A stretch of DNA of 64,000 bases from contig MKTL01000006.1 in NCBI GenBank assembly GCA_001897605.1, forward strand, positions 487,132-551,131, written 5' to 3'. The stretch's first letter is position 1, and the number at the start of each line of letters is the position of its first letter. Shown here piece by piece: positions 17,847 to 27,972 of the stretch. A model generated the notes under the pieces. That model was given only the letters and a program-made list of their open reading frames with translations, ran no database searches and was not told where the DNA came from. The DNA is from Clostridiales bacterium 38-18 (GTDB lineage: Bacteria; Bacillota; Clostridia; Peptostreptococcales; Acidaminobacteraceae). Both the position numbers and the translations under genes were made by a program.

Positions 17847-20800
17847 CTAGTCAAGCTGTGCAGCAATATCTTCAAGCTTGACACTTAGTACCTTTGAAAT
17901 TCCATATTCCTCCATGGTTACACCATAAAGTGTATCCGCTACCTCCATCGTTCCCTTTCTATGTGTAATAACCACAAATTGAGAATTTTTTGCATATTCT
18001 TTAATAAAATCAGCAAATCGATACACATTGACGTCGTCAAGAGCGGCTTCAATTTCATCAAGGATACAAAATGGTGTTGGCTTTGTAGATAGGATTGCAA
18101 ACAAAAGAGCAATTGCAGTTAATGCCTTTTCTCCACCAGATAGTAAGTTGATACTTTGAAGCTTTTTGCCAGGTGGCTGAGCGATAATTTCTATATCGCA
18201 ATCAAGCAAATCGTCATAGTCACTTAAGAGTAGCTCTGCGTCGCCACCATTGAATAAATCCTTAAAGGTCAATTTGAAATGTTCATTGATTAAATCAAAG
18301 TTTTCTTTGAACATAACGATCATTTTCTTTTCCAAATCCGCAATGATTTTCTCCAAATGACTAATCGCTTCAAGTAGATCCTTTTTCTGCTCAGTTAAGA
18401 ACGTAAAGCGCGTTGAAACCTCTTCATATTCTTTAATAGCATTTAGGTTCACATTCCCAAGCATCTTTAACTCGGTTCTAAGCTGGTTCATTTCAGATTT
18501 TTGATAAGGCACTTCTTCAATCTGAAGTGCTTCTGCAATGCTCATTTCATATTTTTCCCAAAGCTCAGTTACCACTGAATCCTTTTCAACCTCAAGCTTC
18601 GCACGTTTTACCTCAAGCTTATGAAGCTGTTCCTTTGACTCCTCATGCTTAGTGGATAATGCTTCAAGCTCTAACGTCAAGCTATTAAGAGATTTATACT
18701 CTTCCTGCTTATGTCCCATTTGTTCAGCAATTTTAAGCTGAGCTTTTTCAATATTTGCCTTTAAATCTAAAAGATTCAAGCTTAATGTATCAACTTGCTC
18801 TTCAAAAATTTCTTTGTGCTCATTAAACTCAAGATTCTGTTTTTCTCGTATTTTCAAGCGCTGATTAAACAGTTCAGCCTCATCTTTAATTCTAAGTAGC
18901 TCTCTTTCCTTGAAATTAATTGATTGTTCCAGAGAAGCCTGCTTTAATTTATTGGAATTAATGCGCTCCATCATTTCTTTCACAGCTATTTCAAGACTCT
19001 CAACCGCTTCATCTGCATCTGAAAGCGTGGTCTCAACACTAGAGACAGCCTCATTTAATTTTTCGATACTGAGTGTATTTCGCGTGATGGTATCATTAGA
19101 TTCATTTAACTCCTCAGTTAACGTGTCCAAATCATGCTGATATTTTTGATAGATATCCTGTGACCTTGATGCTTGCTGCTCGTAGTTGTCTAATGTGTGT
19201 TCCAAGCGGACGATTTCAAGTCGAGTTTCATCCTGTCTCTCTCTAATCGATTTGGTAATAGCTTCATGCTCCGAAAGAGATTGCTGAATTTGTTCATTTT
19301 TATTGATTAAAACCGTTCTTTCATCCTTTAATGATAAAATCGTTTCACCCAACTCATTGATTCTTCTCTTTCTGCCCAGTATGTTAGATACCTTAGATCT
19401 AAATGATCCACCGGAGATTGCACCTCCAGGCGTTAAGATATCTCCTTGAAGTGTAATCACTTTATACTTTAAGTTCTTGATGCGAATCAATCGACTTGCA
19501 GTATCAAAATCCTCAACTACTATAATTCGACCTAAAAGAAAATCTGCAAGTATTTCCAAATCAGGGTCTACAGAAACCAGATCCTTTGCAACACCGATAA
19601 AGCCCTTTTCTTTCTTGGCTTTAGCAATCATATCCTCCTGCTGACCTTTTTCTTCCAAATTCTCGATAGGTAAAAAGGTAACTCGACCTAAATCATTTCT
19701 TCTCAAATAATCAATGGATCGCTTCGCATCGCTTATTTTCTCACATACGATGTTTTGTATCGCTCTTCCTAGTGCTACCTCTATTGCAATTTCATACTTT
19801 TTAGGAACGTCCAATAAGGAAGCTACAATACCGATGATGCCACTTTGATCTGGAAGGTGTTTTAAAATATCCTTAACCCCTTTGTCATAGCCATCATACT
19901 CTTCTTCCAGTGTTTTTAATAATTGATGTTCCGTTTCACTTTGAGATAGCTCAGTGCTTATTTTATCGAGTACCTTCGCATTTTCACTAAATTGCTTTTT
20001 GTTAAATTCGACAAATTGAATGGCCTTTCCTAGTGAATCATTCAATTCATCCTTGTTAACAAGAGCCATTTCAAGAGACTTTGTCACGAGAACCTTGTCA
20101 TTTTCAGATTGCAGTATTAGATTTTTCTGTGCTTCTATTTGAGCAGTTATCAACTCAATTTTTTCATTTAATAAAAAGCCTCGTTTAACTAACGAATCAT
20201 TTTCTTGTTTTTTGAGCTCAATTTGATTCAATTGGTCGATTACGTTTTTCTTTTGGTTGGCATTTTCTGACTTTTTCTCACTCAACGCAAATTCACTGTC
20301 ACTTAATTTATCACTAAGTGTGTTCAGCTCACCAATAAGAACCTCTAGCTCTGAATGAATCACCTGCTTTTCTTCATCTAGCAGATCCATGTTTCTTTTA
20401 ATACTACTTTGATTTTGCTTTAACTCTTCTATTTCATCCTGCAGACGTTTTATATTGATACCTGTATTGGTGATTTTTTCATTTAAAAGCTCTCTATCAC
20501 CAATAGTTTTACTCTCTAAATTTTTAAGCTCATGAAACTGATCTTCTAGCGCTCTTATTTCACGATTGATTTCAAAAACCTTTTGATCCTTTTCGTTATA
20601 GGACTGCTTAAAGGACAATTGACTGTCCTCTATCGACTTGACGACATCCTGTATGGCTTGAGACTGAGTCATAATCTCCACTAGATTTTGCTCACAAACC
20701 ATATAGCGCTTCGCGTAGTAATTAAGCTCAATGCTCTTGAGCGTTTCAGACAAATCAATAAACTTTTTCGCACGCTCACTTTCGTATTTCAGAGGTTCAA

Positions 20801-21404
20801 CTCTATCTTCAATTTCAGTTAATATATCCTCAACTCTAAGCAAATTGTCGGTCGTTGATTTTAGCTTCTTTTCTGACTCAAGCTTTCTACCTTTATATTT
20901 TATAATGCCAGCTGCCTCTTCAAAAAGGAGGCGACGCTCTTCTTTATTGTTACTTAAAATTTCATCAATACGCCCTTGACCGATAATAGAGTATCCCTCT
21001 CTACCTATCCCAGTATCCATAAACAATTCACGAACGTCCTTCAAACGACAAGGCATTTGATTGATGAAGTATTCACTTTCACCTGATCTATGAACGCGTC
21101 TAATCACTGTAATTTCATCATAATCCAGCGGAAAAAATTGGCCACTATTATCAAATGTTAATTTTACCTCTGCGAGACCAAGTGATTTTCTATGCTTTGT
21201 ACCGTTAAAGATAACATCTTCCATCTTGTTACCTCTCAAGGTCTTAACACGCTGTTCACCCAATACCCAACGCACTGCATCGGTTATATTACTTTTACCA
21301 CTGCCATTTGGTCCGACGACGCAAGTGACACCCTCTTTAAATTCCACTGTCGTTTTATCTGCAAAAGACTTAAAGCCACGCATTTCAACTTGTTTTAAAT
21401 ACAC
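17847..21404 (-). CDS. smc: Chromosome segregation protein SMC
   Basis: 1185 aa: N-terminal Walker A GPNGSGKSNITDAVRWVLGEQ, long coiled coils, hinge, C-terminal LLSGGEKALTAIALLFAI...PTPFCILDEIEAALDD. Confidence 0.98.
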   Translation of the reverse strand: MYLKQVEMRGFKSFADKTTVEFKEGVTCVVGPNGSGKSNITDAVRWVLGEQRVKTLRGNKMEDVIFNGTKHRKSLGLAEVKLTFDNSGQFFPLDYDEITVIRRVHRSGESEYFINQMPCRLKDVRELFMDTGIGREGYSIIGQGRIDEILSNNKEERRLLFEEAAGIIKYKGRKLESEKKLKSTTDNLLRVEDILTEIEDRVEPLKYESERAKKFIDLSETLKSIELNYYAKRYMVCEQNLVEIMTQSQAIQDVVKSIEDSQLSFKQSYNEKDQKVFEINREIRALEDQFHELKNLESKTIGDRELLNEKITNTGINIKRLQDEIEELKQNQSSIKRNMDLLDEEKQVIHSELEVLIGELNTLSDKLSDSEFALSEKKSENANQKKNVIDQLNQIELKKQENDSLVKRGFLLNEKIELITAQIEAQKNLILQSENDKVLVTKSLEMALVNKDELNDSLGKAIQFVEFNKKQFSENAKVLDKISTELSQSETEHQLLKTLEEEYDGYDKGVKDILKHLPDQSGIIGIVASLLDVPKKYEIAIEVALGRAIQNIVCEKISDAKRSIDYLRRNDLGRVTFLPIENLEEKGQQEDMIAKAKKEKGFIGVAKDLVSVDPDLEILADFLLGRIIVVEDFDTASRLIRIKNLKYKVITLQGDILTPGGAISGGSFRSKVSNILGRKRRINELGETILSLKDERTVLINKNEQIQQSLSEHEAITKSIRERQDETRLEIVRLEHTLDNYEQQASRSQDIYQKYQHDLDTLTEELNESNDTITRNTLSIEKLNEAVSSVETTLSDADEAVESLEIAVKEMMERINSNKLKQASLEQSINFKERELLRIKDEAELFNQRLKIREKQNLEFNEHKEIFEEQVDTLSLNLLDLKANIEKAQLKIAEQMGHKQEEYKSLNSLTLELEALSTKHEESKEQLHKLEVKRAKLEVEKDSVVTELWEKYEMSIAEALQIEEVPYQKSEMNQLRTELKMLGNVNLNAIKEYEEVSTRFTFLTEQKKDLLEAISHLEKIIADLEKKMIVMFKENFDLINEHFKLTFKDLFNGGDAELLLSDYDDLLDCDIEIIAQPPGKKLQSINLLSGGEKALTAIALLFAILSTKPTPFCILDEIEAALDDVNVYRFADFIKEYAKNSQFVVITHRKGTMEVADTLYGVTMEEYGISKVLSVKLEDIAAQLD

Positions 21405-21414
21405 AAAAACACCT

Positions 21415-22458
21415 CTAAGTATAAAGTATTGTCTCCTCAGTCTGATCTCCGACTGTTACGATTAGCTGATTGATCGAAAGTTGCTCGTCCTTCTCAAAAA
21501 TAATACAATCGCCATATCGACTCTTTAAATCGATTAAATTCCTTTTCCTTTGTCCTATAAGCTTGGAAAAAGAATTGGGATGCACCTTAACCTGTATGCA
21601 CGCACGCGCGCCACTTATTTTTTCAATACACTTAACAATTTCATCAAAATAGTATTTTGACCATACTAGCTCGCCAAAAGCTGGGTGAAAGGGTCCTGCA
21701 ATTACATCTCCATCAAAGTCAATGAGATCCGTTCTTTGTAAACCAATCCGAATTACATCGATATCGGCTCCTATAAACTCGGCTAAAGCCCAAGCGCACA
21801 TAGCTACTGCACGATCTAGTGATAAAGGCTCATATGATTTCTCAGTATAGTGTATTGCAAGCTCAGTTAAGCCCACAACTAAGGTAGGATATAATCTAAC
21901 ACATTCAGGCTTTAAATCAATTGTCTTTCTGACAGACATTTTAAATTTATCTTCGGTATCCTTCGGTAGCCCTAACATTAACTGAATGCCAAAAGAAATA
22001 TTCGCTTTTGAAAGCATCTCCACAGCTTCGTATATCGACCGCTCATCATGTCCTCTTTTACTAGAAAGTAACACTTCCTCATCAAAGGATTGACACCCAA
22101 GCTCTACCAAATCTACTTGATAAGTCAGCAATCTTTCAATCGTGTCCTTATTAATATAATCAGGTCGTGTTGACAGTCTGATCTTGTGAATCTTTCCAGT
22201 AGTCTTTAATTGATTGGCAACATTAAGGTATTCTGTTTGTAGCTTGACATCAATGCCTGTAAAGCTGCCACCGAAAAAAGCGAGCTCTATCACGTCTCGC
22301 CTCATTGTCTCAATATAACGATCAACATAACTGTATAATTCGGATGGCCTTAGTGCCTCTGTTACGCCATTGATTTTTCTCTGATTACAAAAAACACAAT
22401 CGTTTGGACATCCCATGTGAGAAACAAATACGGGAATGATGCCAACGCTATTTTTCAT
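21415..22458 (-). CDS. Radical SAM protein (Elp3-like, without acetyltransferase domain)
   Basis: IIPVFVSHMGCPNDCVFCNQRKINGV (CxxxCxxC), LAFFGGSFTGID; conserved neighbour of rnc/smc in Clostridia. Confidence 0.88.
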   Translation of the reverse strand: MKNSVGIIPVFVSHMGCPNDCVFCNQRKINGVTEALRPSELYSYVDRYIETMRRDVIELAFFGGSFTGIDVKLQTEYLNVANQLKTTGKIHKIRLSTRPDYINKDTIERLLTYQVDLVELGCQSFDEEVLLSSKRGHDERSIYEAVEMLSKANISFGIQLMLGLPKDTEDKFKMSVRKTIDLKPECVRLYPTLVVGLTELAIHYTEKSYEPLSLDRAVAMCAWALAEFIGADIDVIRIGLQRTDLIDFDGDVIAGPFHPAFGELVWSKYYFDEIVKCIEKISGARACIQVKVHPNSFSKLIGQRKRNLIDLKSRYGDCIIFEKDEQLSINQLIVTVGDQTEETILYT

Positions 22459-23149
22459 CGGTAGCCAACCTCAGTAAGCCTTGCTTTGCAGCTTCCTGCT
22501 CAGATTCTTTTTTACTTCTACCTGAGCCTATTCCAATGACTGAATCATTCAGCTTGACCTCAGTAAAGAAAATCTTAGCATGATCTGGTCCCTCTTCTCG
22601 AACAATATCGTATTTTATACGATTCCCTTTTTGAACCTGAATCACTTCCTGAAGTCTCGTTTTATAATCAACAAATAGTTTACCCTGTACAGCATCGTCA
22701 ATCGTTGGTTTTAATTGCTTTAATACAAAGGTTCTAGCACATTCCATGCCGCCATCTAAAAAAATCGCAGCGATTAATGCTTCAAAAGCATCAGAGAGAA
22801 TTGAAGCCCGCTCTCTTCCACCTGTCATTTCTTCACCACGGCCAAAAAGCATATATTCGCCCAGCTTTATTTGTCGTGCGGCTTCTCCCAATGAAGCTTC
22901 ACAAACAATTTTTGCCCTAACCTTGGTCAGCTGTCCTTCTTCAAGCTGAAGATAATGGCTAAAGATAAACTCACTTATAATCAAACCTAATACAGAATCT
23001 CCCAAAAACTCAAGTCTTTCATTGTTTTTAAGTTTCTCTTTTTTATTCTCGTTAGAATAAGAGCTATGTGTCAATGCTCTTGTTAGATAATGCGATTCTT
23101 TAAAATTATAGCCAATCAAGGCCTCGATTTTTTTAATTAATACCTCCAT
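22448..23149 (-). CDS. rnc: Ribonuclease III
   Basis: NERLEFLGDSVLGLIISEFIF, SDAFEALIAAIFLDGG, C-terminal dsRBD (DYKTRLQEVIQVQKGN...GSGRSKKESEQEAAKQGLLRL). Confidence 0.98.
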   Translation of the reverse strand: MEVLIKKIEALIGYNFKESHYLTRALTHSSYSNENKKEKLKNNERLEFLGDSVLGLIISEFIFSHYLQLEEGQLTKVRAKIVCEASLGEAARQIKLGEYMLFGRGEEMTGGRERASILSDAFEALIAAIFLDGGMECARTFVLKQLKPTIDDAVQGKLFVDYKTRLQEVIQVQKGNRIKYDIVREEGPDHAKIFFTEVKLNDSVIGIGSGRSKKESEQEAAKQGLLRLATDEK

Positions 23150-23409
23150 AGTATCATCCTTTCTTTCTCAGAATGCACTGCATTCGTTTCTGAATTGAAA
23201 GGGCACTTAAATATACTATTACATCGTGAAATTATTATTACGTCATAATATATTTAAACGACCTTTAACTGATGGGCACACTTCTTATTTTATAATTTTG
23301 AGCCATAAAAAACAATGATTTAATTAAAAATAAAACGCCCAACACAATATAGTAAATAAGACCCATATGTGATAGACGCTTTGATAACCGTATTCCAATA
23401 ATTTAAGTT

Positions 23410-24666
23410 CTAATCATTAATCTGCACATTATCATTTGGTACCTTAAGCAATATAAGACCGCCAATGATAAATAAAATAACGATGCTGAGAACGCCATAG
23501 TTACTCTTACCTGTAATATAAGTGACATAACCCATTAATAAAGGTCCCATGATCGCAGCAAACTTACCAAATATATTGAAGAATCCAAAGAATTCATTTG
23601 ATTTGTCCTTAGGAATTAGCTTTGCATAATAGGATCTACTAATCGCTTGAATCCCCCCCTGAACAAGACCAACTAGAATCGCTAAAACCCAGAAATCCAA
23701 AGTCGTCTTCATGAAAAATGCGTAGATGCAAATTAGTGTATATATCCCGATTGCGACATAGAGCATCGTTTTACCTTTTAGCTTATCTGCCAATTGCCCA
23801 AATAGGATTGCAGAAGGGAATGCAACAAATTGAGTTACCAATAAAATAATCAAAAGCATGTTATCACTAACGCCTAAATCTGAGCCATATGACGTCGCCA
23901 TTTTAATAATAGTATCCACGCCGTCAATATAGAAAAAATAAGCTAACAAAAATAAGAACGCTGGTTTATGAAGCTTAATATTTTTAAAAGTAACTGTCAA
24001 CCTTTTGAAACTACCTGCAATAGGATTTTTCTCTCTCGGAATACCATATTTTTGATCGACATTTTTTGTCATCGGTATACTGAAAGCCAACCACCATATT
24101 GCGGTCAAAACAAAGGCGATTTTAGGTGTGGTATAGCCACTAAACGGTAAAATCCCCTGCTGACTTAAAAGTATGATTGCCATTGCAATGATAAATGGAA
24201 TTGTACTGCCTATATAACCTAGCGCATAACCGTAAGTAGATACCCGATCCATCCGCTCATCCTCAGTGACGTCTACTAGAAAAGCATCATAAAACACATT
24301 GCTACCAGAAAAACCGATCGCAGTAATGATATAGACAAACAAAAGCATTAGCCACTGTGATTCAGGTACGAAACCAAGAACCAGGTTGGCTGTTACACCT
24401 AGTGCTAGGAAAATCATAAAAAACCGTTTTTTAAATCCATAGTAATCAGCCAATGTGCCTAAAATAGGTGATAAAACAGCTACTAGCAGCGATGCAATCG
24501 AATTGGCAAAGCCCAAATATGCAGTGGATTGACTTGCCGTTATCCCCATATCTGTCGCAGCAGCTTTAAAGTAAAGTGGAAAGACGGTTGTCGTAACCGT
24601 CATAGTATAAGCAGAGTTTGCCCAATCGTAAAGTGCCCAACTGCGTTCCTTTTTTGAATACTTCAT
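23410..24666 (-). CDS. MFS transporter, Atg22/UMF1-like family
   Basis: 12-TM-like hydrophobic pattern; KKERSWALYDWANSAYTMTVTTTVFPLYFKAAA typical of the UMF1/vacuole-effluxer-like family. Confidence 0.88.
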   Translation of the reverse strand: MKYSKKERSWALYDWANSAYTMTVTTTVFPLYFKAAATDMGITASQSTAYLGFANSIASLLVAVLSPILGTLADYYGFKKRFFMIFLALGVTANLVLGFVPESQWLMLLFVYIITAIGFSGSNVFYDAFLVDVTEDERMDRVSTYGYALGYIGSTIPFIIAMAIILLSQQGILPFSGYTTPKIAFVLTAIWWLAFSIPMTKNVDQKYGIPREKNPIAGSFKRLTVTFKNIKLHKPAFLFLLAYFFYIDGVDTIIKMATSYGSDLGVSDNMLLIILLVTQFVAFPSAILFGQLADKLKGKTMLYVAIGIYTLICIYAFFMKTTLDFWVLAILVGLVQGGIQAISRSYYAKLIPKDKSNEFFGFFNIFGKFAAIMGPLLMGYVTYITGKSNYGVLSIVILFIIGGLILLKVPNDNVQIND

Positions 24667-24744
24667 AAAGCCCCCTAGTTTTTTATATGACTTTACTCTT
24701 TTTTTGTTCGATTCATATTAACATTAGGTTAAGTTTATAAAGTG

Positions 24745-25782
24745 TTATTCTTCGTCCTCTGATTCCTCTATATTAGCCTTAGGAAAATCCTTAACCTTAT
24801 CTTTTATCGCTGCCACTAAATTATTATCTATTCCAATTTGAGCATACTTAATCGCATTCATAAACGCCTTAGCATTGGATGACCCGTGTGCTTTTACAAC
24901 TAAGCCCCCAAGACCTAAAAGTGGTGCGCCGCCATACTCAGTGTAGTCCAGCATTTTTCTAAAGTCCTTAAGATTTTTCTTGAGTAATATACCACCTAAT
25001 TTTCCAATGGTATTTTTCATAATTTGTACTTTTAATCCACCGACAATTGATAGTGCAACCCCTTCAGTCAGCTTGAGAATTATATTTCCAGTAAAACCAT
25101 CGGCAACGATGACATCGACATTACCACTTGGCACATCTCTACCTTCTACGTTGCCAACAAAGTTAAGATCCGTTTCCTTCAATAGCTGGTGTGTCTCGAT
25201 ATAAAGAGGTGTTCCTTTAGTTTCCTCAGCACCAATGTTAACCAAAGCCACCTTAGGGTTTTGAATGCCAATTACCTTCTCGGCATACATACTTCCCATA
25301 TAGGCAAACTCAATTAAATTTCTTGATTTACATTCTGCATTTGCACCTGCATCCACTAAAACTGATGCCCCATTCATCGTAGGATAAATCGTACACAAAG
25401 CGGGGCGGCTTATGCCTTTAATTCTGCCGACCTTTAGTAGACCACCTGCTAAAAGTGCACCTGTATTACCCGCTGAAACAAACGCATCAATTTCACCTTT
25501 TCTAAGTGCCTTTAATCCGACAACCATCGAAGAATCCCCTTTGGTTTTTATCGCTTTAACTGGTTTGTCATCATTTTCTATTACTTCAGTCGTATGAACT
25601 ATTTCTATACGATTTTTGTCATATTTATACTTACTGAGTTCATTGTTAAGCTTTGCTTCGTCGCCATAAATCACGATCGTGCTTTGAACTATACTTAGTG
25701 CATCGATTGCACCCTTTACAGTTTCCAATGGTCCGTGGTCGCCACCCATTCCGTCAAAACCAATTTTCATGCTACACCTCAA
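24745..25782 (-). CDS. plsX: Phosphate acyltransferase PlsX
   Basis: KIGFDGMGGDHGPLETVKGAIDAL ... VSAGNTGALLAGGLLKVGRIKGISRPAL; the ORF begins MRCSMKIGFDG so the true start may be the second Met. Confidence 0.97.
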   Translation of the reverse strand: MRCSMKIGFDGMGGDHGPLETVKGAIDALSIVQSTIVIYGDEAKLNNELSKYKYDKNRIEIVHTTEVIENDDKPVKAIKTKGDSSMVVGLKALRKGEIDAFVSAGNTGALLAGGLLKVGRIKGISRPALCTIYPTMNGASVLVDAGANAECKSRNLIEFAYMGSMYAEKVIGIQNPKVALVNIGAEETKGTPLYIETHQLLKETDLNFVGNVEGRDVPSGNVDVIVADGFTGNIILKLTEGVALSIVGGLKVQIMKNTIGKLGGILLKKNLKDFRKMLDYTEYGGAPLLGLGGLVVKAHGSSNAKAFMNAIKYAQIGIDNNLVAAIKDKVKDFPKANIEESEDEE

Positions 25783-25828
25783 TCTATAAAAGAATAATTA
25801 TTTCCTTTAATGATAAATAAAAATAGTA

Positions 25829-25861
25829 AAAAAGGCAATAGCCTTATGACTATTGCCTTTT
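25829..25861 (-). terminator. Terminator downstream of rpmF
   Basis: AAAAGGCAATAG-loop-CTATTGCCTTTT 12-bp stem followed by a T run on the minus strand. Confidence 0.85.
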
Positions 25862-25882
25862 GCAAGAAGCACATGCCTCTTA

Positions 25883-26053
25883 TTATTTCGCGTCTCTGCT
25901 GTGGTAATATCCACACTCAGCACATTCTCTGTGTGATACATTTGCCGCTTTACATTTTGGACATTCGATAATGTTTGGAGCAGTCATTTTAATGTTAGAT
26001 GCTCTTCTCTTATCTCTTCTCGCTTTACCTATTTTACGCTTAGGTACTGCCAT
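25883..26053 (-). CDS. rpmF: 50S ribosomal protein L32
   Basis: Below the ORF-track cut-off; manual translation MAVPKRKIGKARRDKRRASNIKMTAPNIIECPKCKAANVSHRECAECGYYHSRDAK* (56 aa), preceded by AAGGAGG. Confidence 0.97.
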   Translation of the reverse strand: MAVPKRKIGKARRDKRRASNIKMTAPNIIECPKCKAANVSHRECAECGYYHSRDAK

Positions 26054-26072
26054 ATCTTAACACCTCCTTAAT

Positions 26073-26570
26073 CTAAGTGAATAAATTCTTAAGTGCCTCA
26101 AGTCTCGGGTCAATTTTCTTTTCATCACACTCACACATACCATTGTTAAGATCTTTTCCACAATGAGGACAAAGTCCTGCACAATCTTCATTACAAAGTA
26201 TTTGTAGTGGCAAATTTAAAGTTATATCTTCTTCTAATACAGGGACCAAATCTAGTCTGCCATCTTGAATCAAAATCAGATCTTCCTCTTCATCTGTCTC
26301 AAGTGAGGTCGTCAAGAGTCGTTCTACCGTATTCTGAAGGTTAACATTAACGTCTTTTAAGCATCTGTGGCATTCGAAAACCAATTCTCCAGAATAAGAG
26401 AGGGTTAATTCATAGCGTTTATCCAGTTTTCTGATATTTCCTGAAAATTGAACAGCCGATGCGTTCACACACTCAATTGACTCTAAAAAAGACTTGTCAA
26501 GTTCTAAACTTGACTCAAAATCCAATTGATTCTGAAGTCCTTTAATAACCTTTGAAAGTTCAAGGATCAT
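26073..26570 (-). CDS. YceD/DUF177 family protein
   Basis: FECHRCLKDVNVNLQNTVERLLTT ... CNEDCAGLCPHCGKDLNNGMCECDEKKIDPRLEALKNLF; directly upstream of rpmF. Confidence 0.95.
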   Translation of the reverse strand: MILELSKVIKGLQNQLDFESSLELDKSFLESIECVNASAVQFSGNIRKLDKRYELTLSYSGELVFECHRCLKDVNVNLQNTVERLLTTSLETDEEEDLILIQDGRLDLVPVLEEDITLNLPLQILCNEDCAGLCPHCGKDLNNGMCECDEKKIDPRLEALKNLFT

Positions 26571-26598
26571 AGTTTCACCTCTTCAATGCAACATTAAC

Positions 26599-26627
26599 AT
26601 TATAATTATATCAAAGAGGTTTGTCAA
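26599..26627 (-). promoter_or_regulatory. Consensus promoter for yceD-rpmF
   Basis: Minus strand TTGACA-17 nt-TATAAT, exact consensus, just past the ackA stop codon. Confidence 0.75.
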
Positions 26628-26633
26628 GTAAAA

Positions 26634-27827
26634 CTACTTAACTAATTCTAAAGTATCTCTAGCAATGGTTAATTCTTCATTTGTAGGAACCACCATAATT
26701 TTTACTTTTGAATCATCAGTACTTACGACAGCTTCTTTTCCTCTTACTTTGTTTTTAGCAGGATCGAGAACCGCACCCATAAATTCAAGGTTTTTACAGA
26801 TTTCTTCTCTACTTTCAATACCATTTTCACCTAAACCTGCAGTAAATACGATTGCATCCACACCACCTAAAACAGCAGCATATGCAGCAATGTATTTTCT
26901 TACGTTGCTATGGTAAATATCAAGCGCGAGGATAGCTCTTTCATTACCAGCAGTTGCAGCGTCTTCAATATCTCTAAAATCGCTGCTTACACCAGAAATA
27001 CCAAGAACGCCTGATTTTTTATTCATGATGTCGTTCATTTGGTCTAAAGTTAAGCCCTCTTTGCCCATGATATAAGTTACGATTTGTGGATCGATATCAC
27101 CGCATCTGGTTCCCATTACAAGACCTTCAAGTGGTGTAAAGCCCATTGATGTATCAACTGATTTGCCACCATCGATAGCAGCAAGTGATGCGCCATTACC
27201 TAAATGACAAGTGATAATTTTTGTATCCTTAAGCTCTTTGCCAAGTAATTCAGCCGTTCTAGCAGAAACATATCTGTGGCTTGTTCCGTGGAAGCCATAT
27301 CTTCTTACGTGATCTCTTTCATAATATTCGTAAGGAAGGGCATATACGTATGCACTTTTTGGCATCGTTTGGTGGAATGCTGTATCAAAAACAGCAACAT
27401 TTTGAACCCCTGGTAACAATTCTTCGATTGCTTTAATACCGATAATATTTGGCGGATTGTGAAGTGGTGCAAGTTCGATACACTCTTCTAGTGCTACCAT
27501 CACTGAGTCGTTTACAACTACAGAAGCACTGTATTTTTCGCCAGCATGAACAACGCGATGACCTACGGCATTGATTTCTTGAAGTGATGCAATAGCGCCA
27601 TGCTCAGCGTGAACGATAGCGTCGAGCACTTGAGAAAGTGCTTCTTTATGATCCTTCATAGAAACTTCGATTGTTTTCTTATCTTTTCCCTCTACTTCAT
27701 GTTTTAATCTAGAGCCTTCAATACCTATTCTCTCTACAAGGCCTTTCGCTAAAACACTCTCATCTTTCATATCAAACAATTGATATTTAAGTGATGAGCT
27801 CCCACAGTTGATAACTAAAACATTCAT
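26634..27827 (-). CDS. ackA: Acetate kinase
   Basis: [20 protein letters not shown] ... [17 protein letters not shown] ... [40 protein letters not shown]; start moved to 27827 (GGAGG upstream). Confidence 0.98.
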   Translation of the reverse strand: MNVLVINCGSSSLKYQLFDMKDESVLAKGLVERIGIEGSRLKHEVEGKDKKTIEVSMKDHKEALSQVLDAIVHAEHGAIASLQEINAVGHRVVHAGEKYSASVVVNDSVMVALEECIELAPLHNPPNIIGIKAIEELLPGVQNVAVFDTAFHQTMPKSAYVYALPYEYYERDHVRRYGFHGTSHRYVSARTAELLGKELKDTKIITCHLGNGASLAAIDGGKSVDTSMGFTPLEGLVMGTRCGDIDPQIVTYIMGKEGLTLDQMNDIMNKKSGVLGISGVSSDFRDIEDAATAGNERAILALDIYHSNVRKYIAAYAAVLGGVDAIVFTAGLGENGIESREEICKNLEFMGAVLDPAKNKVRGKEAVVSTDDSKVKIMVVPTNEELTIARDTLELVK

Positions 27828-27972
27828 TAATTGCCCTCCTTGAATATATATATCATATGATATAGTAAATATAGTGATTTCGGTCATACATATATATTAT
27901 AATGTAATTGAATGAATTTTCAACAGGAATAAGAATTATTCGTGAAAAAAACAAACAGCCCTTGGAGGTCTT

